Origin: Rhodospirillaceae bacterium
Lineage (GTDB): Bacteria; Pseudomonadota; Alphaproteobacteria; GCA-2731375
Length of the DNA: 64,000 nucleotides
NCBI GenBank assembly: GCA_018660265.1
Contig: JABJKS010000061.1
Span: 95,139-159,138, forward strand
Direction: 5' to 3'
In this document: positions 53,912-62,232 of the stretch, piece by piece
How the letters are laid out: every line of letters begins with the position of its first letter
How positions within the stretch are numbered: position 1 is the first letter of the stretch
Notes under the pieces: model-generated
Databases searched by the model: none
What the model saw: the letters and a program-made list of their open reading frames with translations, nothing else
What the model was told of the DNA's origin: nothing
Made by a program: the position numbers and the translations under genes

Positions 53912-54754
53912 ATGACGGCGAAAAAACTATTTTGTTTCGGTTTGGGTTATAGCGCCCAGGTACTTGCCCAGGATTTGTTGGCGAATGGTTGGTCGATTAC
54001 GGGTACCAGCCGGGATGGTGAGCGGGATACGCTGCCCTTTGCCCGGACCCAGCCGCTTGATAACCCGGCCCGGCAAATGGCGGGGGCAAGCCATGTCTTG
54101 GTGTCCATTCCACCCGATGCGACCGGCGATCCCGTGCTCGATTGTCACGGTGACGATATCGCGAAACTGGAACAGCTTTCCTGGCTGGGCTATCTCTCCA
54201 CCACCGGGGTTTATGGCGATCATGGCGGTGGCTGGGTCGACGAGACGACGACAACCGCGCCCATCAACAGACGCAGTGAATGGCGTGTCCTCTCGGAGCA
54301 GGCCTGGCTGGCCTGGGGACGGCAGCATGATGTGGCGGTGCAGATATTCCGTCTGGCTGGGATTTATGGGCCTGGTCGCAATGCTCTTGTGAACCTGCGC
54401 CAGGGAAAGGCCCGGCGTATTGTAAAGCCGGGGCATGTCTTCTCCCGCATTCATGTGGAAGACCTGGCGCGTGTATTGCAGGCATCCATGGCGCAGCCAA
54501 ACCCCGGGGCGATTTACAATGTCTGCGATGACGAGCCCGCGCCGCCGCAGGATGTCATCACATATGGGGCTGAATTGCTGGGTCTGTCCCCGCCCGATGA
54601 GGTACCGTTCGAGCAGGCCGATCTAAGCCCCATGGCAGTCAGTTTCTATAGCGACAACAAACGGGTCAGCAACGAACGTATCACCCAGGAATTGGGCATC
54701 GTGCTACAATACCCTACCTATCGCGCCGGGCTGGAGGCGTTGTTGACGGACTAA
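53912..54754 (+). CDS. NAD(P)-dependent epimerase/dehydratase-like protein (YeeZ type)
   Basis: A 280-residue extended SDR-like protein with an N-terminal dinucleotide-binding glycine motif CFGLGYSAQVLAQDL. It has YLSTTGVYGDHGGGWVDE, where Ser/Thr and Tyr lie as in the active site, and LAGIYGPGRNAL. It resembles the poorly characterised YeeZ group. The start was set at ATG 53912 (MTAKKLFCFG), the first Met before the Rossmann fold. The 53 upstream track residues read across the start of the opposite TPR gene. Confidence 0.8.
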   Translation: MTAKKLFCFGLGYSAQVLAQDLLANGWSITGTSRDGERDTLPFARTQPLDNPARQMAGASHVLVSIPPDATGDPVLDCHGDDIAKLEQLSWLGYLSTTGVYGDHGGGWVDETTTTAPINRRSEWRVLSEQAWLAWGRQHDVAVQIFRLAGIYGPGRNALVNLRQGKARRIVKPGHVFSRIHVEDLARVLQASMAQPNPGAIYNVCDDEPAPPQDVITYGAELLGLSPPDEVPFEQADLSPMAVSFYSDNKRVSNERITQELGIVLQYPTYRAGLEALLTD

Positions 54755-54783
54755 CGCAGATTTTTTTTGGGGGGAAGCGCTTC

Positions 54784-55953
54784 ATGGCCACGCGTTGGAT
54801 CATGTTGGGGGTGTTGTTCGTCGTCCGTCTGTCCATGGGCTATCAATTCCAGTCCGTCGCCTCCGTCTCATCGACATTGGTTGCTGATTTCGGCTTTTCT
54901 TATGCCCAGGTCGGCACCTTGATCGGGCTGTTTCTGTTGCCGGGTATCTTTATCTCCATCCCCTCTGGCTTGATGACCCGCGCTGTTGCCGACAAGAATC
55001 TGTTGATGCTGGGTGCGGTTGCGATGATCACCGGTGGCGTGCTTATGGCTTTGTCTGAAGGCCCGTCGGGGCTTTATACGGGCCGCCTGATTACCGGGGT
55101 CGGCGGTTCCATATTCAATGTCATTTTGACCAAGATGGTGACCGAGTGGTTTTTCGAGAAGGAAATCGTCACCGCCCTGGCCATTATACTGACCGCCTGG
55201 CCCATGGGCATTGCCATGGGTCTTGTCAGCCAAGGTCTGATCGCCGAGACCCTTGGTTTGGAATGGGTGATGTATGGCACTGCCGGGTTTGCCTTGTTCG
55301 GCCTTGTCCTGACCGCCATGTTTTATCGCGACGCACCGGTGCCCGCCGATCAAAGGGTTGCGCCATTCCGCTTCGGCCTGCCAAGACGACAGTTTGTCCA
55401 TATGGCATTGGTAAGCATCGCCTGGGCGCTCTACAACGCCAGTATCATTCTACTCGTCAGTTTTGCCCCGGATATCCTGATTGGAGACGGCTACAGTGAG
55501 GTTGAGGCGCGTTCGGTAACGTCGCTATTCATGTGGGTGAGCCTCGTTTCAGCGCCTTTGGGCGGGCGGGTGATAGAGGTTCTGGGCCATATGACCGCGA
55601 CCATTATTGTTATGACGGCGTTCAGTGCGGTTGGCATGATGGCAATCGCCTATGGCATGGCAACGGAAGTATCTTTTGTGGTCGTGGGTATAACGCTCGG
55701 TGTCGCCGTCGGGGCGTTGATGTCCCTGTCGTCGGAGGCCGTCAGCCCGGAAAATCGCGGGCCGGGTCTGGGCATATTTTATACCTGGTATTATATCGGC
55801 ATGACAATTTCGCCAATGATAGCGGGCTGGACCAAGGACATGACCGGCATTACCTCGGCTCCGGTGATGCTGGCGGCCGGGATGCTGGTGGTCACCATTA
55901 TCTGTGTCGGGCTGTTCCGCCTATTGCAAAAAACCTGGCCAATTACGACATAA
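54784..55953 (+). CDS. MFS transporter
   Basis: A 389-residue carrier with 12 hydrophobic segments and an MFS fold, including SIPSGLMTRAVADKNLLMLG in place of motif A. The cargo is unknown. GGGGGGAAGCGCTTC precedes the ATG. It lies 29 bases after the epimerase-like gene on the same strand. Confidence 0.87.
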   Translation: MATRWIMLGVLFVVRLSMGYQFQSVASVSSTLVADFGFSYAQVGTLIGLFLLPGIFISIPSGLMTRAVADKNLLMLGAVAMITGGVLMALSEGPSGLYTGRLITGVGGSIFNVILTKMVTEWFFEKEIVTALAIILTAWPMGIAMGLVSQGLIAETLGLEWVMYGTAGFALFGLVLTAMFYRDAPVPADQRVAPFRFGLPRRQFVHMALVSIAWALYNASIILLVSFAPDILIGDGYSEVEARSVTSLFMWVSLVSAPLGGRVIEVLGHMTATIIVMTAFSAVGMMAIAYGMATEVSFVVVGITLGVAVGALMSLSSEAVSPENRGPGLGIFYTWYYIGMTISPMIAGWTKDMTGITSAPVMLAAGMLVVTIICVGLFRLLQKTWPITT

Positions 55954-56030
55954 TAATCCAATTATTTTATGTAGAACCACAGTGCTGTCCTTTATGCTGG
56001 CACAAATCAGAAAGTCGAAAGGACCCCTGC

Positions 56031-56609
56031 ATGTTCGAACAAGCCCGTTTTATTGAAGCCTGCAAAGCTGCCGTCGGCGATGGTCAGAAAGCCATCCGGG
56101 AAGTTGTCTTGGAGGCTGTCGCGGACCCCGCAGCTATCATCGCGGATTTAGGAGAGCCGACCCAGGCCGGCGTCTTTCCGATGTATCAGGCGGCAGACCT
56201 GACGATTATTAACTTCGTATGGGCACCCTATATGACGTTGTTGCCGCATAATCATAACATGTCCGCGGTAATTGGAATTTACGGCGGGCGGGAAGACAAT
56301 GTTTTTTGGCGTCGGTTGAGCGATCCTGACGGCCCGGCGTTGGAGGCGGCGGGTGCCGATTCCCTTGGAGTGGGACAGGCCGCGACCCTGGGCCCCGATA
56401 TCATTCATTCCGTGGCCAACCCGATCCGGAAATTGACCCCGGCCATTCACGTCTATGGCGGTGATTTTTTCAACCCGCCGACACCGCGCGCCCAATGGAA
56501 TCACGAAACCTTGCGCGAGGAAGCGTGGGATATGGATAACACCCGCAAGGTCTTTCGCCAGGCTGATGCGCGATACCAGGCCGGTCTTGCCGCCGGCGCA
56601 GAGGATTAA
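56031..56609 (+). CDS. Cysteine/thiol dioxygenase-like cupin protein
   Basis: A 192-residue cupin. LPHNHNMSAVIGIYGGREDNVFWRR carries the two metal His of the first cupin motif. IHSVANPIRKLTPAIHVYGGDFF gives the third His and the second strand. This pattern matches cysteine dioxygenase and related thiol dioxygenases, which oxidise a thiol to a sulfinate. The substrate cannot be told. The ORF track starts 166 codons too early, inside the MFS gene; ATG 56031 has GAAAGGACC upstream. It ends two bases before the ABC exporter gene. Confidence 0.8.
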   Translation: MFEQARFIEACKAAVGDGQKAIREVVLEAVADPAAIIADLGEPTQAGVFPMYQAADLTIINFVWAPYMTLLPHNHNMSAVIGIYGGREDNVFWRRLSDPDGPALEAAGADSLGVGQAATLGPDIIHSVANPIRKLTPAIHVYGGDFFNPPTPRAQWNHETLREEAWDMDNTRKVFRQADARYQAGLAAGAED

Positions 56610-56611
56610 TC

Positions 56612-58486
56612 TTGATTAACCGGTTTTTCCGTTGGCTGGAACAGCGGACCGACCCGCTGCCTACAGCGCAGCCAGAAATGCCGCCGCCATCTCTGATCCC
56701 CTTTACCCTGCATTATGCCAAACCGTTCTGGCGGCTGTTGCTGGCCTCCGCCCTTTTCTCGACCGTGATTGCCATATTGGAGGTGAGTTTGTTTGCCTTC
56801 CTGGGCCGCATGGTGGATTGGCTGGCCTCCGCTGATCGGGCAACATTCTGGGCTGATCACGGCGGGCAGTTGGCCTTGATGAGCGTTGTGGTGTTGGTCG
56901 TGCTGCCGATCCTAAAGTTCATATCCGAGGCGATCCATAATCAAGGCCTGTTGGGCAATTTCGCCATGCGCACCCGCTGGCAGGCCCATCGCTATCTGTT
57001 GCGCCAAAGCATGGAATTTTATCAAGATGATTTTGCCGGCCGGGTGGCAGCGAAAATGATGCAAACGGCCTTGGCCGTGCGCGATATTGTCATGAAATTG
57101 ACCGAGGTGATGTTGTATGTGGTGGTCTATTTCACCGCCGCCGTGGTCCTGTTCGCCAGTAGTGATCTACGCCTGACAGCCCCCATGATTATCTGGCTGC
57201 TGGGTTATATTGTCGCCATGCGCATTTTCGTACCCCGCCTTCGCGATTGGTCCATGGCCCAGGCCGAGGCACGGTCCGTGGTTACGGGCCGGGTCGTGGA
57301 CAGCTATACCAATATCGGCACGGTCAAGATGTTCGCCCATGCGGCCTATGAAGACGGCTATGCCCGGGAAGGCATGCAGGGCTTTTTGGAGCCTGTGTAT
57401 GGCCAGATGCGCCTGTCCACTTTGTTGTCCATCACCTTGAATATCATGAATGCCTGCCTGATTTTTGCCATCGCCGGCATGGCCATATGGCTGTGGTATA
57501 TCGAGGCGACATCCGCCGGGGCCATCGCCCTGGCCGTCGGACTGGTTTTGCGCCTGCAAGGCATGTCCCAATGGATCATGTGGGAGGTTTCTCACGTCTT
57601 TGAGAATATTGGCGTGGTCCTGGACGGCGTGGCCACCATTGCCCGGGAACGCAATATTGAGGACGACCCGAATGCCCAGGTCCTGGTGGTGGCGAAGGGC
57701 GGCATCCGGTATGATCGCATCTCCTTCAATTATGGGCAGGAGCGGGAAGACGTGGACCAGGGTGTTATCTCCGCCCTGGATCTGGATATCCGGCCCGGTG
57801 AAAAGGTTGGTATCGTTGGACGTTCCGGTGCGGGCAAGTCCACATTGGTCAGCTTGCTGTTGCGTTTCTATGACCTGCAGGACGGTCGTATCCTAATCGA
57901 TGATCAGGATATCACCGCTGTTACTCAGGACAGCCTGCGGGCCAATATCGCCATGGTGACCCAGGATACATCCCTGCTGCACCGTTCCGTTTTTGACAAT
58001 ATATCGTACAGCCGCCCGGGCGCGACCCAGGCCCAGGTAGAGGCAGCCGCAGCCGCGGCCCATGCGGATGAGTTCATTGGCGGTTTGGAAGACGGCAAGG
58101 GCCGGCGCGGCTATGAGGCCCATGTGGGCGAACGGGGTGTGAAGCTGTCAGGCGGCCAGCGCCAACGTATCGCCATCGCCCGGGTGTTCCTCAAGGACGC
58201 CCCCATCTTGATTTTGGATGAGGCCACTTCGGCCCTGGATTCGGAGGTGGAAGCCGCCATTCAGGAAAGTTTCCAGGCCCTGATGGCGGATAAAACCGTC
58301 ATCGCCATCGCCCATCGCCTTTCCACCATCGCTGCCATGGACCGCTTAATTATTATGGATCAAGGCCGCATCGTTGAAGAGGGCGACCACGAAACCCTGC
58401 TGGCGCGCGGCGGTCTGTATGCCGAATTATGGTCCCGTCAGTCGGGTGGTTTTTTGGCCAAGGATGCCGCCGACGCCGCTGAATAG
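56612..58486 (+). CDS. ABC exporter, fused membrane and ATPase domains
   Basis: A 624-residue half-transporter of the MsbA/multidrug type. The N-terminal part has six membrane helices (about residues 35-320). The C-terminal part has Walker A GRSGAGKST, signature LSGGQRQRIAIARVFL, Walker B ILILDEATSALD and the switch His in AIAHRL. It would act as a homodimer. The start is TTG 56612, two bases after the cupin stop, with AGAGGATTAAT before it; no better ATG exists upstream of the first helix. The cargo is unknown. Confidence 0.9.
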   Translation: MINRFFRWLEQRTDPLPTAQPEMPPPSLIPFTLHYAKPFWRLLLASALFSTVIAILEVSLFAFLGRMVDWLASADRATFWADHGGQLALMSVVVLVVLPILKFISEAIHNQGLLGNFAMRTRWQAHRYLLRQSMEFYQDDFAGRVAAKMMQTALAVRDIVMKLTEVMLYVVVYFTAAVVLFASSDLRLTAPMIIWLLGYIVAMRIFVPRLRDWSMAQAEARSVVTGRVVDSYTNIGTVKMFAHAAYEDGYAREGMQGFLEPVYGQMRLSTLLSITLNIMNACLIFAIAGMAIWLWYIEATSAGAIALAVGLVLRLQGMSQWIMWEVSHVFENIGVVLDGVATIARERNIEDDPNAQVLVVAKGGIRYDRISFNYGQEREDVDQGVISALDLDIRPGEKVGIVGRSGAGKSTLVSLLLRFYDLQDGRILIDDQDITAVTQDSLRANIAMVTQDTSLLHRSVFDNISYSRPGATQAQVEAAAAAAHADEFIGGLEDGKGRRGYEAHVGERGVKLSGGQRQRIAIARVFLKDAPILILDEATSALDSEVEAAIQESFQALMADKTVIAIAHRLSTIAAMDRLIIMDQGRIVEEGDHETLLARGGLYAELWSRQSGGFLAKDAADAAE

Positions 58487-58512
58487 GGTGGCGAGGTAAA
58501 GCTTTGCAATTG

Positions 58513-59295
58513 TCAGGCGGCGGTAATCCCGCCATCAATGGGTAAGGCGACGCCGGTGATCATGGAAGCCTCGTCAGACGCCATGAACAGGGCGGCGTTG
58601 GCGATGTCCTCCGCCTGGGCCAAACGGCGCAGGGGAATGCCGTCGATCAGATTTCGGTTCACTTCGGCCCTGCGTTCCTCACTCAATCTATCGGGCAGAA
58701 ACTGCGGCAGCATGGGTGTGTCCGTGGCGACGGGACACAGCACGTTGACGCGAATATTGTCCCGCGCCAGTTCCAGTGCCAGGCTGCGCCCGATGCCGAC
58801 CACACCATGTTTGGCCGCCGTGTAGGGGGAGCCGAAGGGCCGCGCGGCAATGCCCTGCAGGCTGGAGGTATAGATGATCGCGGCCCCGCCGGGCAGGTCG
58901 GCAGCCGCGGCGCGCAACGCAGGCACGGCGGCGCGTGTCATCTTGTAAGGGCCGATCAGATCAATATCGATGATCCGTTGCAGTTCCTCATCCTCAACCC
59001 TGTCGATACCGCTGGCGACAAAGGGCACGCCGGCGTTATTGAACAGAATGTCCAGCTTGCCAAAGCGCGACAATGCAAGGGCGACGGCGGCATCATTCTG
59101 TTCCGGGTTGGTGTGGTCGCATTGGGCAAAAACGCATTCAGCGCCATATTCATCCGCGATAGCCTGGCCCTGCTCGCCATTGATATCCGCCAGGACGACG
59201 CGTGCGCCTTCGGCGATGAAGCGCCGCACGCTGGCCTCTCCCATACCCGATGCACCGCCCGTAATCAGGGCAACCCTGTTTTCCAATCGTGCCAT
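58513..59295 (-). CDS. Short-chain dehydrogenase/reductase
   Basis: A 260-residue classical SDR with TGGASGMGEA, NNAG, the catalytic Ser in IYTSSLQG and YTAAKHG (Tyr and Lys). It resembles 3-hydroxyacyl-CoA dehydrogenases and 3-oxoacyl reductases. It is 18 bases downstream of the acyl-CoA ligase gene on the same strand, so a role in processing the activated acid is likely. AAAGGAAACGATACA precedes the ATG. Confidence 0.88.
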   Translation of the reverse strand: MARLENRVALITGGASGMGEASVRRFIAEGARVVLADINGEQGQAIADEYGAECVFAQCDHTNPEQNDAAVALALSRFGKLDILFNNAGVPFVASGIDRVEDEELQRIIDIDLIGPYKMTRAAVPALRAAAADLPGGAAIIYTSSLQGIAARPFGSPYTAAKHGVVGIGRSLALELARDNIRVNVLCPVATDTPMLPQFLPDRLSEERRAEVNRNLIDGIPLRRLAQAEDIANAALFMASDEASMITGVALPIDGGITAA

Positions 59296-59313
59296 TGTAT
59301 CGTTTCCTTTTTG

Positions 59314-60942
59314 TTATGCGTCGTTGTCCTGGAACCGCGCCATGGCATCTTGTTGCAACAGATAGCGTTGGATCTTGTTGGTGGAGGTGCGGGGGAAATC
59401 TTCGACGATTTCCACATAACGGGGGACTTTGTAATCTGCGATGGCACCCCGGCAATGGCTGATCACATCTTCCTGGCTCAAACTTGCGCCAGGGGTCGGC
59501 ATCACGAAGGTGAAACCAACCTCACCCATACGAGCGTCAGGCACACCGCAGACCACCGCCTGATAGATGTCCGGGTGGCCTTCCAGAAAGCGTTCAACCT
59601 CCGCCGGATAGGCATTCGAGCCGCCAACGATATACAGCTCCTTGGCCCGGCCCGTAATCAACAGGTAGCCGTCCGGATCGATCTGACCCAGATCACCGGT
59701 GCGGAACCAGCCTTCCGGCGTGATCGCCTCCGCCGTGGCCTCCGGGTTCTTATAATAACCCAACATGACCAGATAGCCGCGCACCCAGATCTCGCCATCC
59801 TCACCATCGGGAACCTGTATGCCCGTGGCCGGATTGAACACACCAACTTCATAGTCGCCGACGATCTTGCCCTTGTTCTCGCAGGTGACTTCGATAGGTG
59901 CGTCGAATTCGCTTAGCGTCGTCATGCCCATGGTTTCCGTCATGCCATAGACCGCTTGCAAGGCTTCGAAATGCAGAGTGGATTTGACCTTGCGGGCGAT
60001 GGCGGGGGTTACCGGCGCGCCGCCGATCCAGGCCGATTTCAGGCAGTGGGTATCGCGATCTTCAACGCCTGGTTGGGCCAGTAAATCAAAAAAATGCGTG
60101 GGGATACCGCCCATGATGGCGATGCGCTCCCGCTCAATCAAATCCAGGGCCTCACCCGCATGCCATTCCGCCATGGTAACCAGGCAACAGCCGTGCTGCA
60201 TGGTGGGGATGGTCGTGGCGACGGAACCTGCCACATGATAAAGCGGCATATGCCCCAATACTTTGTCGCCCGGCTCCATATGCATGCCACGGGCGATGTT
60301 TTGCCCCTCAATCAAAACGCGGTGGCAATGCATGGCACCTTTCGGTTGCCCTGTGGTGCCGGAGGTGTAGATGATGATCACCGGATCCTCGACCTCCACC
60401 GCCGCCTCTGCCGCCGCCAGGTCAACGCCATCATGTTTTTGCGTCATCAAAGCGCTTTGAGACATGGTGCCGGGATGTTCGACATCCTGCCACAGAACCA
60501 CGGCGCGCAGCTCGGGCAGGCCCGCGATGTCCATTCGACCCGGCGTCGCATCCTCAAAACCCGGTGCCATTTCGCGGATCATGCCCAGATAATCGATATT
60601 CCAATATTCCGGCATGGCGACCAGCACCTTGGCGTCCGACTGCGCCAGGATGTATTCGACCTCGGATACCTTATAGCGGGTATTGATGGATACAACGGTG
60701 GCACCGATGCGGCAGCAGGCAAACCAGGTCAAAAGCCAGGCCGGGCTGTTGGTCAGCCAGCAGGCCACATGGTCGCCACGGCCGACGCCCAGGCCCAGTA
60801 GACCCTTCGCCATGCTGTCTACCTGAGCATCAAAGTCCCGATAGGTGATCCGTTGGCCCATACCGACAACGAAGTCATCGTCAGGCCAAATTTCCGCCGA
60901 ACGCCGCAGCGCCTGGCCAATTGTTACGCCGGTCCAATCCAT
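59314..60942 (-). CDS. Acyl-CoA synthetase (AMP-binding)
   Basis: A 542-residue adenylate-forming ligase that activates a carboxylic acid with ATP and CoA. It has the P-loop IYTSGTTGQPKGAMHCH, the A5 motif AVYGMTETMGMTTLSE, A7 WFRTGDLGQIDPDGYL and A8 ITGRAKELYIVGGSNAYPAE, with the terminal Lys region FPRTSTNKIQRYLL. It resembles medium/long-chain and aryl-acid ligases (FadD3/FadD13-like). It forms an operon with the SDR and is divergent from the selenoprotein gene. Confidence 0.9.
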   Translation of the reverse strand: MDWTGVTIGQALRRSAEIWPDDDFVVGMGQRITYRDFDAQVDSMAKGLLGLGVGRGDHVACWLTNSPAWLLTWFACCRIGATVVSINTRYKVSEVEYILAQSDAKVLVAMPEYWNIDYLGMIREMAPGFEDATPGRMDIAGLPELRAVVLWQDVEHPGTMSQSALMTQKHDGVDLAAAEAAVEVEDPVIIIYTSGTTGQPKGAMHCHRVLIEGQNIARGMHMEPGDKVLGHMPLYHVAGSVATTIPTMQHGCCLVTMAEWHAGEALDLIERERIAIMGGIPTHFFDLLAQPGVEDRDTHCLKSAWIGGAPVTPAIARKVKSTLHFEALQAVYGMTETMGMTTLSEFDAPIEVTCENKGKIVGDYEVGVFNPATGIQVPDGEDGEIWVRGYLVMLGYYKNPEATAEAITPEGWFRTGDLGQIDPDGYLLITGRAKELYIVGGSNAYPAEVERFLEGHPDIYQAVVCGVPDARMGEVGFTFVMPTPGASLSQEDVISHCRGAIADYKVPRYVEIVEDFPRTSTNKIQRYLLQQDAMARFQDNDA

Positions 60943-61022
60943 ACTGTGATACGCCTCCTACTAATTGCTGCCAGCATATTATGTGATACTATTGATGGAT
61001 CAAGTTTGTGGAGGAGTGAATT

Positions 61023-61904
61023 ATGCCGCACGTTCGTTATATAGACAAAACCTCCGCCTATTATAAGGCGGAAGGTTATGCCAAGCCCTATCAATGGGCC
61101 CATTTTGAAGATGTGCCTTTTACGCCGTTGAAAAAGCCGTTGTCGGAGAGCCGTCTGGCTCTGATCTCTACGTCGGAAATTACGGTCCGCACATGGGAAG
61201 ACCAGCGCCTGCCCCAGGAAAAGGGTGAGGCGGGGAATGTCTACAGCGTGCCAACGGATACACCGGTGGAGGATCTTTACAGCCCCTCACATAGTTTCGA
61301 CACCCATGCGACGACCCTGGCGGATGTGAATAATTTTTTCCCCGTCACCCGTTTGCAGGAAATGGCGGCCGCAGGACGGATCGGGTCATTGGCACCGACG
61401 GCCTATGGCCTCTACAATGCTTATTCCCAGCGGAAAACATCGGAAAGTGACGCGCCGGAGGTGCTGCGCCGGTGCCGCGAAGAAGGGGTTGATGTCGCCC
61501 TAATGACACCGGTCTGACCGGTATGCCATCAGACCGTGAGTCTGACCGCGCGACATCTTGAAGAAAACGGCATCCCGACCGTGGTGGTTGCCAATGCCCG
61601 CGATATTGTTGAGACCTGCGGTGTGCCGCGGTTTCTGTTCAGCGACTTTCCATTAGGAAGCCCATGCGGTGAACCGGACAATGTGGAACTACAGCGCAGC
61701 ATAGTATCCCAGGCCTTGGATTTGTTGGAAACCGCAACCGCCCCGCGGACAACAGTGCAAACGCCTTTTGAATGGAGCAAGGGCGATGGCTGGAAGGCCA
61801 AGGTCTTCACCCAGGATCAGCCCTGGCAGACCGAGGAAGTAAAAGCTGCCTGGCTGGAGAAAAAGGCCTTGTACCGCAAGCTTCGGGAAGAAGGTAAGGT
61901 CTAA
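61023..61904 (+). CDS. Selenoprotein of the glycine/sarcosine/betaine reductase B-like family (UGA = Sec165)
   Basis: The ORF track shows two ORFs, 61023-61517 and 61536-61904. They are in the same frame and separated only by TGA 61515-61517. Reading TGA as selenocysteine gives 293 residues with the join VALMTPV-U-PVCHQTVSLTARHLEENG. In relatives without selenium this reads C-P-V-C-H-Q, so the UGA replaces the first Cys of a C-x2-C redox motif. The conserved family blocks lie on both sides: SHSFDTHATTLADVNNFFPVTRL and SLAPTAYGLYNAYSQRKTSE before, ARDIVETCGVPRFLFSDFPL after. A SECIS-like hairpin follows the UGA. GGAGGAG precedes the ATG. The reaction is unknown outside anaerobic reductases. 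A simple nonsense mutation is the alternative. Confidence 0.85.
61515..61545 (+). promoter_or_regulatory. Selenocysteine UGA with bacterial SECIS-like hairpin
   Basis: TCAGAC pairs with GTCTGA around the loop CGTGA at 61529-61545. The loop starts 18 bases after the UGA (17 between) and has G at its second place. Bacterial SECIS elements recognised by SelB lie just downstream of the UGA, with a small apical loop that has a G in its first two bases, so the layout fits (family knowledge). Confidence 0.7.
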
Positions 61905-61907
61905 ATA

Positions 61908-62150
61908 ATGACGAAGTCTGTAATCGTGTATTCGACACCATTGTGCCAACCATGCGAACAATTAAAGGCCTATCTGCGGGCCCATGATGTGGCATTCGTG
62001 GCCAAGGACTTGATGATGGATGAAGAGGCGGCGGAATTCATCGATAGCCATAACATTCGCTCGTCGCCGGTGCTGCAGGTTGATGACGAATTGCTGTTCG
62101 GCCCGAACCTGGGGCCGGAGAAGATCGACGAACTACTGGGCTTGGAATAA
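61908..62150 (+). CDS. Glutaredoxin-like protein
   Basis: An 80-residue thioredoxin-fold protein with the active site STPLCQPCEQLKAYL (C-x2-C) and the cis-Pro in RSSPVLQVDD. It starts three bases after the selenoprotein stop, so the two are made together. A likely job is to reduce the selenenyl-sulfide (U-x2-C) of the partner (inference). It is shorter than classical glutaredoxins of the GrxC type but matches the family. Confidence 0.87.
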   Translation: MTKSVIVYSTPLCQPCEQLKAYLRAHDVAFVAKDLMMDEEAAEFIDSHNIRSSPVLQVDDELLFGPNLGPEKIDELLGLE

Positions 62151-62180
62151 CGCCGCGAAATGTTCTGATTTCGCCTAAGA

Positions 62181-62232
62181 CTTGGCCACGGTGGCTTAGC
62201 CAAAACGGCTTGGCCATGGTGGCCAACTGTGG
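62181..62232. repeat. Degenerate direct repeat between convergent genes
   Basis: CTTGGCCACGGTGGC is followed 28 bases later by CTTGGCCATGGTGGC. The second copy forms a short hairpin (TTGGCCA / TGGCCAA). It fills the gap between the glutaredoxin and cheZ ends. It may act as a weak bidirectional stop signal, but no T tract is present. Confidence 0.4.

Noticed and set aside
58807-59916. 369-residue plus-strand ORF opposite the SDR and acyl-CoA ligase genes
   Set aside because: It crosses two well-supported genes in antisense and has no recognisable motif or ribosome-binding site.
61515-61517. TGA in the GrdB-like gene as a plain nonsense mutation
   Set aside because: Both halves are well conserved, there are no other lesions, the codon sits at the exact Cys/Sec position and a SECIS-like hairpin follows. 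It remains the main alternative.
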